Positions 18,342 to 27,132 are shown, counted from the stretch's first letter. The stretch is DNA of 64,000 nucleotides from Geodermatophilus sabuli (GCF_900215145.1 NZ_OBDO01000016.1:1-64000), one strand, 5' to 3'. Notes: generated from the sequence alone by a model not told the origin. Program-made: numbers and translations.

Positions 18342-19202
18342 CTACAACCCGGCGGCGGCGGTCACCGCACGACGAGTCAGCACCTGCGCAAGGTGCCGGC
18401 GGTAGTCGGCCTGGCCGTTGAGGTCGCTGCTCGGGCTGGTGCCCTCCGCGGCGGACTGCGCGGCCGCCGCGATGGCGTCCGCGCTGGCCGCCGCCCCGGC
18501 CAGCGCGGCCTCGGCCGCGCGCGCCCGCAGTGGCGTCGGGCCCATGTTGGTCAGCCCGATCCGGGCCTCCGCGATCTGCCCGTCCTCCCGCCGGACGGCC
18601 GCCGCCACCGCGACGATCGACCACGCCTGCGCCACCCGGTTGAACTTCTCGTAGTGCATGCCCCACTCGCCGGCCAGCTTGGGGACGCGGATCTCGACGA
18701 GCAGCTCCCCCTCCTCCAGCGCGGTGGTGAGGTAGTCGACGAAGAAGTCCGCCGCCGGCACCGTCCGCCGGGCGCCACCGGGCCCGGCGATCACGAACTC
18801 GGCGTCGAGGGCCAGGGCCACCGCCGGCAGGTCACCGGCCGGGTCGGCGTGGGCCAGCGCCCCACCGAAGGTGCCCCGGGCCCGCACCTGCCGGTCGGCC
18901 ACCGTCTCGGTCGCCTCGGCGATCAGCGGCGCGTGCTGGGCGATCAGGGGATCGACCAGGACGTCGTGGTGCGTGGTCATGGCGCCGATGACGATCGCGT
19001 CGCCGTCGTCCCGGACGCCGCGCAGCTCGGCGACCTTCGACAGGTCGACGACGGTCTCCGGCGCGGCCAGGCGCAGCCGCATGACGGGGATCAGCGACTG
19101 GCCGCCGGCCATGATCTTCACGTCCTCGCCGCCGTCGGCGATGGCCTGCAGGGCCTCGTCGACGGTCGTCGGCCGGGCGTACGCGAACGGGGCGGGGATC
19201 AC
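18342..19202 (-). CDS. coxM: FAD-binding medium subunit of form II CO-dehydrogenase-like hydroxylase
   Basis: 286 residues from a GTG with AAGGAGAAG upstream. The N-terminus IPAPFAYARPTTVDEALQ and the FAD site KIMAGGQSLIPVMRLRLA (about 32-49), plus ARGTFGGALAHADPAGD in the second FAD motif, are those of CoxM/CutM subunits. It passes electrons from the 2Fe-2S subunit CoxS via FAD. A 21-codon mini-frame bridges coxL and coxM with 4-base overlaps at each end. The stop is TAG, unlike the TGA stops used at the coupled junctions. Confidence 0.93.
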   Translation of the reverse strand: MIPAPFAYARPTTVDEALQAIADGGEDVKIMAGGQSLIPVMRLRLAAPETVVDLSKVAELRGVRDDGDAIVIGAMTTHHDVLVDPLIAQHAPLIAEATETVADRQVRARGTFGGALAHADPAGDLPAVALALDAEFVIAGPGGARRTVPAADFFVDYLTTALEEGELLVEIRVPKLAGEWGMHYEKFNRVAQAWSIVAVAAAVRREDGQIAEARIGLTNMGPTPLRARAAEAALAGAAASADAIAAAAQSAAEGTSPSSDLNGQADYRRHLAQVLTRRAVTAAAGL

Positions 19203-19264
19203 GGCGCTTCTCCTTCGTCGAAGCTGGTCATGGCTGGTCTCCCCTGTCGCCTCGGCGCGATCAC
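19199..19264 (-). CDS. Bridge mini-ORF between coxL and coxM
   Basis: 21 codons. Its GTG overlaps the coxL TGA (GTGA) and its TGA overlaps the coxM GTG (GTGA). It contains the AAGGAG ribosome site for coxM and an internal ATG. It is probably a relay for ribosomes rather than a peptide with a role. Confidence 0.4.
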   Translation of the reverse strand: MIAPRRQGRPAMTSFDEGEAP

Positions 19265-21753
19265 CGGTCACCTCCGAGAGAGGACTGCGGGGTGGAGACG
19301 CCGGCGGTGGTCTCGGTCTGCGCCCCGCCGTAGGCGTTGGTGCCGGCGGTCGCACGGGCGCCGCCGTCCCCACCCTCGTGGAGAGCCCGCCAGACCCGTT
19401 CCGGGGTCAGCGGCATGCGGATGTCGCTGACCCCGAGGTGGCGGACGGCGTCGAGCGCGGCGTTGACCACCGCCGGGGTGCTGGCGATGCAGCCGGCCTC
19501 GCCGACCCCCTTGGCGCCGATGGGGTTGCCCGGTGCCGCGTGCACCGTGTTGCCGGTGTCGAAGTGCGGCAGGTCGGCCGCCGACGGGACGAGGTAGTCG
19601 ACGAACGTGCCGGTGGTGAGGTTGCCGTCGGCGTCGTAGACGGCCTCCTCGTACAGTGCCTGCGCGATGCCCTGGGCCAGCCCGCCGTGGATCTGGCCCT
19701 CGACGATGAGCGGGTTCACGATCGTGCCGACGTCGTCCACGCAGGCGTACTTGCGGATCTTCACCATGCCGGTCTCGGTGTCGACCTCCATGGCGCAGAT
19801 GTGCGTGCCGTGGGGGAAGGAGAAGTTCACCGGGTCGAAGGTGGCGTCGGCGTCGATCGAGGGCTCGACGTCCTCCGGGTAGTTGTGCGCCGCGAAGACC
19901 GCCAGGGCGATCTCCTGGATGCCCATGCTCGTGCCGGGCGTGCCGCGCACCGAGAACTTCCCGTCGGCGAACTCCAGGTCGTCCTCGCTGGCCTCGAGCA
20001 GGTGCGCGGCGACCTTGCGGGCCTTCGCGACCACCTTCTCCGCGGCCTTGACCACCGCCGTCCCGCCGACCACCAGCGACCGGGAGCCGTAGGTGTCCAT
20101 GCCGCGGGGCGACACCGCGGTGTCGCCGTGCAGCACCTCGACGTCCTCGAACGGCACGCCCAGCTGGTCGGCGACCAGCTGGCTCCACGCCGTCTCGTGC
20201 CCCTGGCCGTGCGGCGTGGAGCCGGTGACCACCTCGACCTTGCCGGTGGGCAGCATCCGGATGGACGCCGCCTCCCAGCCGCCGGCCCCGTAGGACAGCG
20301 AGCCGAGCACCCGGGACGGCGCCAGGCCGCACATCTCGGTGAAGGTGGAGAACCCGATGCCCAGCTGGACCGGGTCGTTCGACTCGCGGCGGCGGCGCTG
20401 CTCGGCCCGCAGCTCGTCGTAGCCGATGAGCTCCAACGCCTGCTGGGTGGCGGCGTCGTAGTCGCCGCTGTCGTACTCCAGCCCCGCGACGGTGGTGAAC
20501 GGGAACTCCTGGGCCTGGATCCAGTTCCTGCGGCGCAGCTCCAGCGGGTCCATGCCCAGCTCGACGGCGAGCTCATCCATGATCCGCTCGATGGCGAACG
20601 TCGCCTCCGGGCGGCCGGCGCCGCGGTAGGCGTCGGTGGGCACCTTGTTGGTGAAGATGCCGTCGCACTCGAACCGGTAGGCGGGGAACTTGTAGATCGC
20701 CGGGAACATGAAGGCGCCCAGCGCCGGCACACCCGGGGTGATCAGCCGCAGGTAGGCGCCCATGTCGGCCAGCAGCCGCACCCGCAGGGCCTTGACGTTG
20801 CCCTCACGGTCGGCGGCGACGTCGATGTACTGGATCTGGTCGCGGCCGTGGTGGGCGGTCATCAGCGACTCGCTGCGGGTCTCGGTCCACTTGACCGGCT
20901 TGCCCAGTCTCCGGGCCACCAGGAGTGCGATGACCTCCTCCGGGTTCACCTGCAGCTTGCCGCCGAACCCGCCACCGACGTCGGGGGCGATGACGCGGAG
21001 CTTGTGCTCCGGGATGCCGGTGACCATCGCCAGCATCACCCGCAGCACGTGCGGGATCTGGGTGGCCGACCACATCGTGAAGTTGTCGCCCTGCGGCTGG
21101 ACGACGACCGAGCGCGGCTCCATGAACGCCGGGATCAGCCGCTGGTTGACGAAGCGGCGGCTGACCACGACGTCGGCGTCGGCGAACGCCTGCTCGGTGT
21201 CGGCGCCGGTGCCGGCCTCGCCCGCGTCGAAGACGAAGTGGTAGGCGGTGTTGGACTCGATGTGGTCGTGGCAGAGGTCCGCCTCGCCCTTGACCGCCTC
21301 CTCCATGTCCAGCACCGGGGGCAGCAGGTCGTAGTCGACGTCGACCAGCTCGAGCGCGTCCGCCGCGGCGGTGCGGCTGCGGGCGACGATGACGGCGACG
21401 GCCTCACCGACGTGGTTGACCTCCTCGACCGCGATCGAGGGGTGGCCGGGGTTCACCATGTCGGGGGTCACCGGCCAGGCGCAGGGGATGGAGCCCTGCT
21501 CCTCGGCGAAGTCCGCGCCGGTGTAGACGGCGATGATGCCGGGGGCCTGCTTCGCGGCCGAGACGTCGACGTTGGTGATCTTGGCGTGCGCGACCGGGCT
21601 GCGGACGACGGCGATGTGCAGCATCCCCGGGAGGACCATGTTGTCGGTCCACGTCGTCCGGCCGGTGATCAGCCGGGCGTCCTCCTTGCGCCGGCGGGCC
21701 TTGCCGACCTCCTTGGCGGGGGCCAGGTCGGCGGCGTCCTCGGTGACCGTCAT
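19261..21753 (-). CDS. coxL: Molybdopterin large subunit, form II CO-dehydrogenase/xanthine-oxidase family
   Basis: 830 residues. The active-site loop reads AYRGAGR at 375-381, the form II signature; true CO dehydrogenase (form I) has AYxCSFR. GGGFGGK for the cofactor, and the catalytic glutamate in KGVGEAG near 750, are present. Form II proteins are molybdenum hydroxylases whose substrate is often not CO, so CO oxidation should not be assumed. It forms a heterotrimer with CoxS and CoxM; maturation factors XdhC, MoxR and VWA are encoded at 46.6-50 kb. The C-terminus carries a Gly/Ala/Thr-rich tail. Confidence 0.93.
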   Translation of the reverse strand: MTVTEDAADLAPAKEVGKARRRKEDARLITGRTTWTDNMVLPGMLHIAVVRSPVAHAKITNVDVSAAKQAPGIIAVYTGADFAEEQGSIPCAWPVTPDMVNPGHPSIAVEEVNHVGEAVAVIVARSRTAAADALELVDVDYDLLPPVLDMEEAVKGEADLCHDHIESNTAYHFVFDAGEAGTGADTEQAFADADVVVSRRFVNQRLIPAFMEPRSVVVQPQGDNFTMWSATQIPHVLRVMLAMVTGIPEHKLRVIAPDVGGGFGGKLQVNPEEVIALLVARRLGKPVKWTETRSESLMTAHHGRDQIQYIDVAADREGNVKALRVRLLADMGAYLRLITPGVPALGAFMFPAIYKFPAYRFECDGIFTNKVPTDAYRGAGRPEATFAIERIMDELAVELGMDPLELRRRNWIQAQEFPFTTVAGLEYDSGDYDAATQQALELIGYDELRAEQRRRRESNDPVQLGIGFSTFTEMCGLAPSRVLGSLSYGAGGWEAASIRMLPTGKVEVVTGSTPHGQGHETAWSQLVADQLGVPFEDVEVLHGDTAVSPRGMDTYGSRSLVVGGTAVVKAAEKVVAKARKVAAHLLEASEDDLEFADGKFSVRGTPGTSMGIQEIALAVFAAHNYPEDVEPSIDADATFDPVNFSFPHGTHICAMEVDTETGMVKIRKYACVDDVGTIVNPLIVEGQIHGGLAQGIAQALYEEAVYDADGNLTTGTFVDYLVPSAADLPHFDTGNTVHAAPGNPIGAKGVGEAGCIASTPAVVNAALDAVRHLGVSDIRMPLTPERVWRALHEGGDGGARATAGTNAYGGAQTETTAGVSTPQSSLGGDR

Positions 21754-21830
21754 CGCGCCTCCTCGCCGGCGCTCGTCGGCGCGATGCCGGACCGTGCCGT
21801 GCCCTCTCCTGACCTCGCGAGCTCGGTCAC
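21750..21830 (-). CDS. Bridge mini-ORF between coxS and coxL
   Basis: 26 codons. GTGA overlaps the coxS stop and ATGA overlaps the coxL start. The end of the frame ([12 protein letters not shown]) resembles the Ser/Ala/Gly/Glu/Arg-rich products of the tldDE and moaAD mini-frames. Confidence 0.4.
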   Translation of the reverse strand: MTELARSGEGTARSGIAPTSAGEEAR

Positions 21831-22330
21831 GACTGCGCTCCCGTCGTCTCGGCGGCCGGCGCGGAGCCGGCCATCTCACCGGCGGCCTGCTGGACCGCGC
21901 GGACGATGTTCTGGTAGCCGGTGCAGCGGCAGAGGTTGCCCTCGATGCCCTCGCGGACCTCGGTCTCGCTGGGGTTCGGGTTCTCCTTGAGCAGGTCGAT
22001 CGAGGCCATGATCATCCCCGGGGTGCAGTAGCCGCACTGGAGGCCGTGCATCTCGTGGAAGGCCTTCTGCACCGGGTGCAGGACGCCCTCCTGGGCGATC
22101 CCCTCGATGGTGGTGACCTCCCCGCCGTCGGCCTGGACGGCGAGGACGGTGCACGACTTCACGGCCGCACCGTCGAGGTGCACGGTGCAGGCACCGCAGT
22201 TGCTGGTGTCGCAGCCGACGACGGTGCCCACCTTGCCGAGTTGTTCGCGCAGGTAGTGGACGAGCAGGGTCCGCGGTTCGACGTCGTCGGTGTTGGACAC
22301 CCCGTCGACCCGCACGTTGATCTGTGTCAC
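21827..22330 (-). CDS. coxS: 2Fe-2S small subunit of the cox hydroxylase
   Basis: 167 residues from a GTG with GGAGGATCC upstream. Cys40, 45, 48 and 60 form the plant-type 2Fe-2S cluster; Cys99, 102, 134 and 136 (CGYC...CRC) form the second cluster of this family. It is the first gene of coxS-coxL-coxM-coxG. A TTAGG...ACCT sequence about 75 bases upstream resembles an IdeR/DtxR box, which would tie this iron- and molybdenum-rich enzyme to iron supply. Assignment is secure; that regulation is inference. Confidence 0.93.
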   Translation of the reverse strand: MTQINVRVDGVSNTDDVEPRTLLVHYLREQLGKVGTVVGCDTSNCGACTVHLDGAAVKSCTVLAVQADGGEVTTIEGIAQEGVLHPVQKAFHEMHGLQCGYCTPGMIMASIDLLKENPNPSETEVREGIEGNLCRCTGYQNIVRAVQQAAGEMAGSAPAAETTGAQS

Positions 22331-22403
22331 GGATCCTCCGCTTCGTTGCAGGGGTTCGTGTGGCAGAGCCACCTGAGGCGGAGTCTGGCAACGCGGGAGT
22401 GAC

Positions 22404-22422
22404 TTAGGCCACGCTTACCTGC
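22404..22422. promoter_or_regulatory. Weak IdeR/DtxR-like box upstream of coxS
   Basis: TTAGGCCACGCTTACCTGC matches the TTAGGTTAGSCTAACCTAA consensus at 13 of 19 positions by eye, with both outer AGG/CCT arms kept. It faces coxS. The rest of 22331-22589 holds no gene I can support; a GCAACGTTGC palindrome lies near 22522. Confidence 0.4.
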
Positions 22423-22589
22423 GCGGATGGGGTACCCCGCTCCGTGGATGCGGTCGAGAAGATCGTGCTGACCCGCATCTGCGCACGTCGGGCAGGCGTG
22501 TCGTCCGGAGCCGCACCCGCGGGCAACGTTGCAGCGCCGTTGCAGGTCGCGGCGGCGACCCCCGTGGCCTGGCCGCGACGACGCCGGTG

Positions 22590-22608
22590 TTAGGTGAGCC
22601 TGCCCTAC
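22590..22608 (+). promoter_or_regulatory. IdeR/DtxR iron box
   Basis: TTAGGTGAGCCTGCCCTAC matches the consensus at 15 of 19 positions and ends 22 bases before the ATG of the ferric-siderophore binding protein, a position where an iron-loaded repressor would block transcription. Confidence 0.8.
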
Positions 22609-22630
22609 CGCTCGTCCCCGAGGAGTCCCG

Positions 22631-23623
22631 ATGCGTTCCCGTCCCGTCCTACGTGGCGCCGCGCTGCTCGCCGTCGCCGTCCTGGCCACCAGCTGCGGCT
22701 CCGACCCGGCCGACGACGGCGCCGACGCCGCGACGTCCTCCGGTGGGTCGTCCGGCGCGTTCCCGGTGACCGTGCCGACGGCGTTCGGCGAGGTCACCGT
22801 CGAGGAGGAGCCGGCCCGCGTCGTCGCGCTGGGCTGGTCGGACGCCGAGACGGCGCTGGCGCTCGGCGTCCAGCCGGTCGGCGCCAGCGACTGGCTGGGC
22901 TTCGGCGGTGAGGGCGTCGGGCCGTGGGCGGAGGGCCTCTACGACGAGGCGCCGGAGCTGATCGACACCCTCGAGCCGAGCCTCGAGGCGATCGCCGCGC
23001 TGGAGCCCGACCTCATCCTCGACACCCGCTCGGCCGCCACCCAGGACCGCTACGACCTGCTCAGCCAGATCGCGCCGACGATCAGCCAGCCCGAGGGGGT
23101 CGGCCCGTACCAGACCACCTGGCAGCAGCAGCTGGAGCTGGTCGGTCAGGCGCTGGGCAAGGAGGACGAGGCGGCCCAGCTCGAGGACGACGTCGAACAG
23201 CGGTTCGCCGACGCCGCCGCGGACCACCCCGAGTTCGAGGGCACCGAGGTCGCCGTGGCCGCCTACACGTCGGAGGGCTTCGGCGCCTACGTCCGCGGCG
23301 ACTCGCGGGTGGACTTCATGGAGCAGCTGGGCTTCGTCAACAAGCCGGCCATCCAGGAGCTGTCCGGGACCAACTTCTTCGTCCCCGTGAGCGACGAGGA
23401 GGTCTCGCTGCTCGACGCGCCGCTGACCGTCGTCTTCCCGATCTTCGTGGAGGTCAGCGCGATCACCGCCAACCCCGTCTGGGGGACGCTGCCGTCGGTC
23501 CAGCAGGGCCACGCCCTCGTCCTGGAGGACCAGGACCTCGTCAGCGCCTTCTCCAGCGGCACCCCGCTGGGCATCGAGTACGCGCTGGACAACGCCGTCC
23601 CGCTGTTCGCCGATGCGCTGTAA
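22631..23623 (+). CDS. Iron-siderophore ABC transporter substrate-binding lipoprotein
   Basis: 330 residues. The lipobox LATSC places the lipidated Cys at 22, followed by a Gly/Ser/Asp-rich linker. The mature part is a class III (FepB/FhuD-type) binding fold: RVVALGWSDAETALALGVQPVGAS, LEPSLEAIAALEPDLILDTRSA, and a C-terminal IEYALDNAVPLFADAL. It would capture ferric siderophores outside the membrane. Permease and ATPase genes are not in the window, so they must be elsewhere. The IdeR box directly upstream supports iron repression. Confidence 0.92.
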   Translation: MRSRPVLRGAALLAVAVLATSCGSDPADDGADAATSSGGSSGAFPVTVPTAFGEVTVEEEPARVVALGWSDAETALALGVQPVGASDWLGFGGEGVGPWAEGLYDEAPELIDTLEPSLEAIAALEPDLILDTRSAATQDRYDLLSQIAPTISQPEGVGPYQTTWQQQLELVGQALGKEDEAAQLEDDVEQRFADAAADHPEFEGTEVAVAAYTSEGFGAYVRGDSRVDFMEQLGFVNKPAIQELSGTNFFVPVSDEEVSLLDAPLTVVFPIFVEVSAITANPVWGTLPSVQQGHALVLEDQDLVSAFSSGTPLGIEYALDNAVPLFADAL

Positions 23624-23656
23624 CGGGCGCCTCCGCGGGGAGGCATCTCCGTCGGC

Positions 23657-23711
23657 CCCCCTGCAGGGTCCCGCCGCGAGCCTGCGAGCGGAGGGGGCAG
23701 GGGGTCCTTCT
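23657..23711 (-). repeat. Dispersed 3'-end element, copy B
   Basis: Directly follows the GAF-regulator stop on the minus strand: AGGACCCCCTGCCCCC, then GCTCGCAGGCTCGCGGCGGGACC, then CTGCAGGGGG. CCCCCTGC and GCAGGGGG can pair. It lies between convergent genes, so it could end both transcripts. Confidence 0.6.
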
Positions 23712-25037
23712 TCAGTGCAGGCGCAGCGGCGCGCGGGGCGCCCGGCGGAGCCGGTGCAGGTGGGCGGCGACCGCCGGCCGGTGCGGGGCTCCGGGCGGCA
23801 GCCACTCCAGGCAGGTCTGCCACACCGCGACGTCGTCCTGGGCCTCGGGCAGCCGGCTGTAGCGCAGCAGCAGCTCCGGGCGGCGGCTGGCCAGGACCGC
23901 CTGCCGGACGAGGGCGGCGACCCGCTCGCGGGCGGTCACGACGCCGGGGGCGGTCGAGCGCGGCAGCACCGCACCGGGATAGCGCTCCAGCGCGGCCCCG
24001 ACGGCGCCGCGACCGAGCAGCCGCCGCACCTGGTCCAGGTCGGTCTCCAGGGGCGCGATCAGCCGGTAGGGACGCGAGCCGACCAGGTCGGCGCCGACCA
24101 GCCGGCGCAGGCGGGACAGCTCCGCCCGGACGGTCACCGGGGCGGCGTCCCCGCCGTGGTACTCGGCGGCCAGCTGCTCGGCGGTGCGCCCGCGACCGGC
24201 GACGGCGGCCTCGGCGAGCAGCAGCAGGAGCTCGGAGTGGCGCAGCGACAGCTCGACCGGGCCGGAGGGCAGCCGGAGCCGGGCACGCTCCCGGCCGAGG
24301 ACGTCCAGCCGCGGGGCCGCCGGGCGCGGAGCCGGCGGGGTGGGGCGCCGGGCGAGCTGCTCGCGGTGCAGCCAGCGCAGCTCCGACTCGACCGCCGCCA
24401 CGGTCGCGCGGACCAGGGTGAGCACGTGCGGGCTGGCCACGTGGTCGCCGCCGGTGACGTCGATGGCGCCGAGCAGCAAGCCGGTCACCGGGTCGTGCAC
24501 CGGTGCCGCCGAGCAGCTCCAGTTCTGCACCGGACGGCGGTAGTGCTCGCTGCCGTGGATCTGGACGGCGTGGTCGAGGGCCAGGGCGGTGCCGGGGGCG
24601 TTGGTGCCGGCGACCTCCTCCGACCACCGCGCGCCCTCGACGAAGTTCACGCCCTCCGCCCGGGACCGCAGCCGGCGGTCGCCCTCGACCCACAGCATCC
24701 GGCCGGCGGCGTCGGTGACCGCGACGATCATCTGGTCGGCCTCGGCGTCCTCCACCAGCAGCCGGCGGATCACCGGCAGCACCGGGGCGAGCGGGTGCGC
24801 GGCGCGGTAGGCGAGCAGGTCGTCGTCGAGCAGGTCCACCGGGGGCGCGCTCCCGTCGGGGTCCACCCCGCTGCCGAGGCTGCGGCGCCAGGACTCCCAG
24901 ACGACCGCGCGCACCTGCTGCCCGGCCGGCGGGCGCCCGCGGGTGACCAGGGCCTCGTGGGCGGCCCGGAGCCGGTGGGTGTGGGCGGGGTCGGGGCGGC
25001 CGTCGGGCAACGCGAGCCATGGGTTGACGGTGGTCAC
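23712..25037 (-). CDS. AcoR-like GAF-domain regulator without AAA domain
   Basis: 441 residues. Residues 75-230 form an AcoR-type GAF sensor with the signature GTNAPGTAL at 144-152. The sigma-54 AAA+ module of true AcoR proteins is missing; instead residues 250-350 look like a winged-helix unit (LRHSELLLLLAEAA ... TAEQLAAEYHGG ... VTVRAELSRLRRLVGADLV). This layout is common in actinobacteria near alcohol and aldehyde dehydrogenase genes. Its place beside the mycofactocin genes suggests it senses an alcohol-derived signal. The chosen GTG has a GAGGA site 12 bases upstream. Confidence 0.8.
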   Translation of the reverse strand: MTTVNPWLALPDGRPDPAHTHRLRAAHEALVTRGRPPAGQQVRAVVWESWRRSLGSGVDPDGSAPPVDLLDDDLLAYRAAHPLAPVLPVIRRLLVEDAEADQMIVAVTDAAGRMLWVEGDRRLRSRAEGVNFVEGARWSEEVAGTNAPGTALALDHAVQIHGSEHYRRPVQNWSCSAAPVHDPVTGLLLGAIDVTGGDHVASPHVLTLVRATVAAVESELRWLHREQLARRPTPPAPRPAAPRLDVLGRERARLRLPSGPVELSLRHSELLLLLAEAAVAGRGRTAEQLAAEYHGGDAAPVTVRAELSRLRRLVGADLVGSRPYRLIAPLETDLDQVRRLLGRGAVGAALERYPGAVLPRSTAPGVVTARERVAALVRQAVLASRRPELLLRYSRLPEAQDDVAVWQTCLEWLPPGAPHRPAVAAHLHRLRRAPRAPLRLH

Positions 25038-25111
25038 GGCGTCGTCCGGGTCCTCGGGCTCATCGCTCGCCCATCGTGGCCCTTCCTGCACGTTTCCACC
25101 AGGCAGGGCGC

Positions 25112-26593
25112 TCAGCGGGCGGCGGGACGGCGGGCCGGCCCCAGCGGCGGCGGGGTGGCGGGCAGGAGGGCGCGGGGGTCGCGGGCGCGCAGGGCGCCGG
25201 CCCACAGCCCGGTGCCGTAGGCGAGGTCCTCGAGCCGGCGGGCGGCGGCGAACCGGAGCGGGCCCACCTCCCGCCGGTGCGGCCACCAGGCGAGGACGGC
25301 GTCGACGGCAGCGGCCGCGAGCACCGTCCGGCGGGCGCGCCGGGAGACCACCGCCGCGGCCAGCGCGAGCGGCCAGTGGTGGCGGGTCGCGCTGCGGGCG
25401 AGGGTGCGTCCGGCCGCGGCGCTGCCCCGCAGCACGAGGGCGGCGGCCAGGCCGAGCGGCGGGCGCTCCCCGGGCCGGGCGAGGCGCCGGGCCAGCCGGC
25501 CGGTGGCGACGGCGAGCGCCGCACCGGCGGCGGCGACCGCGGGCCGCCGGCCGGTCAGGGCCAGCCCCCAGGCCAGCGCCGACCAGGGCGAGACGACGAC
25601 GGGGGCGACCGCGGCGCCGTGCCGGGCGGCCAGCAGCGCCGCCCCGGTGCCGTAGAAGGCGCGGCGGCGCAGCCACTCCCCGGTCGCCGACGGGTGCTCG
25701 TGGGCGACCTCGGCCGCGGGCTCGTAGCGCACCCGCCAGCCGGCCGCGGCCAGCCGCCAGACGAGGTCGACGTCCTCGGCCACCCGCATGGTCTCGTCGA
25801 AGCCCGGGCCGAGGGCCGCGCGGCGGGCCAGCAGCGCGGCGCTGGGCACGTAGGAGACCGCCGTCCCGGCGGCCACCGGCGCGGGGTGCGGCCCCATGTC
25901 CAGTGCGCTGACCGCCGCCTCGTAGCGGTCCACCCACCCACCCGGGGCCGGGGACGGCCGGGCGTTCCCCGGCCGGAGGGCGGTGATGCGCGGGGCGACC
26001 AGGGCCAGCCGCGGGTCGGCCGCGTGCCGGGCGAGCACCGCGGCCCACCCGGGGCGCGGCACGCAGTCGGAGTCCAGGAAGGCGACCAGGTCGGTGGCGG
26101 CCGAGTCCAGCCCGGCGTTGCGGGCGGCCGCCGGGCCCCGGCTGGCCTCGTGCCGGAGCACCCGCGCACCGTGGCGCGCCGCGACCGACGCGAGCCCGGC
26201 CGCGTCGGCGGAGCCGTCGTCCACCACGACGACCGGCGCCGCAGCGGTGGCCGGGTCGGCCCGCAGCGCGGCCAGCAGCCGGTCGACCTCGGCCGGCCGG
26301 TCCTTGACGGGGACGACGACGGTGAGGTCGACCGCCCCGTCCCCGGGGAGGTCCGGGTGGGCGAGGCCGGCGTCGAGCAGCCGGGCGGCCAGCGCCGCGG
26401 TGGCCGCGTCCCCGACGACGATCCGGTCGCCGCGGAGCAGGTCCCGGGCCCTCGGCAGCAGGCGGAGCAGCCGCAGCGGGGAGCCGCCGAGCAGCGCCGT
26501 CCCGCCGTCCCGCCGGCGGGTTCGCGGGTCGAGCCGGACGGCGAAGCCGTCGGGGAGCCGGTCGGGGGGCGGCGCCGGGATGGCGGGCGTCAT
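25112..26593 (-). CDS. mftF: Mycofactocin glycosyltransferase MftF
   Basis: 493 residues. A GT2 catalytic domain has VVVVDDGS (DDGS 125-128), SRGPAAARNAGLDSA, and the metal-binding DSD at 174-176; a hydrophobic Arg/Ala-rich C-terminal region may lie on the membrane. The N-terminal 90 residues (DGFAVRLDPRTRR..GGTALLGGSPLRLLRL) are typical of MftF. In mycobacteria MftF adds an oligoglucose chain to premycofactocin. The ATG overlaps the stop of the isochorismatase gene (ATGA), so the two are coupled. Confidence 0.9.
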   Translation of the reverse strand: MTPAIPAPPPDRLPDGFAVRLDPRTRRRDGGTALLGGSPLRLLRLLPRARDLLRGDRIVVGDAATAALAARLLDAGLAHPDLPGDGAVDLTVVVPVKDRPAEVDRLLAALRADPATAAAPVVVVDDGSADAAGLASVAARHGARVLRHEASRGPAAARNAGLDSAATDLVAFLDSDCVPRPGWAAVLARHAADPRLALVAPRITALRPGNARPSPAPGGWVDRYEAAVSALDMGPHPAPVAAGTAVSYVPSAALLARRAALGPGFDETMRVAEDVDLVWRLAAAGWRVRYEPAAEVAHEHPSATGEWLRRRAFYGTGAALLAARHGAAVAPVVVSPWSALAWGLALTGRRPAVAAAGAALAVATGRLARRLARPGERPPLGLAAALVLRGSAAAGRTLARSATRHHWPLALAAAVVSRRARRTVLAAAAVDAVLAWWPHRREVGPLRFAAARRLEDLAYGTGLWAGALRARDPRALLPATPPPLGPARRPAAR

Positions 26594-27132
26594 CCCTCCG
26601 CGAGGACCTCGGCGGTCGTGGTCACCTCGACCAGGGGCGCGTAGCAACCGAGGATCCGCATGGTGTCGTCGTGGGCCTCGTCGCTGGCGCCGGCGCACGC
26701 GTCGGAGACCACCCGCACCGGGACGCCGGCGTCGGCCGCGGGCAGCACGGTGGACAGCACGCAGCAGTCGGTGGCGACGCCGGCGACGGTGACCGGCCCC
26801 TCGCCGACCAGCTCGGCGACGTCGGGCACCCACTTGCCGAAGGTCGGGGCGTCGACGACGGGGTGCTCGCCCGGGTCCTCGGACAGCTGGAACAGCGGGA
26901 TGGCGTGCGCCTCGGTGAAGTAGGAGTACTCCTCGTAGTAGTCCACCCACGCCCCGACCGGCTTCTCGGGCACCACGAACCGGGTGAAGACCACGCGCTC
27001 GCCGAAGGCCTCCACCAGCGTCCGGATGCGCGGCCGGATCTCGTCGAACCGGGGCGTGGTCCACGGTGAGGTGGTGTCGCGGAAGACCTCCTGGTAGTCG
27101 ACGACGACCAGCCATCCCTCGGGCGCTGCCAT
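26590..27132 (-). CDS. Isochorismatase-family cysteine hydrolase
   Basis: 180 residues. The catalytic triad is visible: Asp12 in VVVDYQEVF, Lys100 in TFGKW, and the cysteine in GVATDCCVLSTVL (Cys123). The fold includes nicotinamidase, isochorismatase and carbamoylase activities; substrate not readable. It overlaps mftF by four bases, which suggests a function linked to mycofactocin or to its redox cycle; it is not a member of the classical mftA-F set. Divergent from DUF427 with a 48-base gap. Confidence 0.88.
   Translation of the reverse strand: MAAPEGWLVVVDYQEVFRDTTSPWTTPRFDEIRPRIRTLVEAFGERVVFTRFVVPEKPVGAWVDYYEEYSYFTEAHAIPLFQLSEDPGEHPVVDAPTFGKWVPDVAELVGEGPVTVAGVATDCCVLSTVLPAADAGVPVRVVSDACAGASDEAHDDTMRILGCYAPLVEVTTTAEVLAEG

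Noticed and set aside
18871..21990. 1039-codon plus-strand frame
   Set aside because: Antisense to coxM and coxL, no family features, low-complexity composition; a GC artefact.
19261..22330. True aerobic CO dehydrogenase (form I)
   Set aside because: The active-site loop is AYRGAGR, not AYxCSFR, so CO oxidation cannot be claimed.
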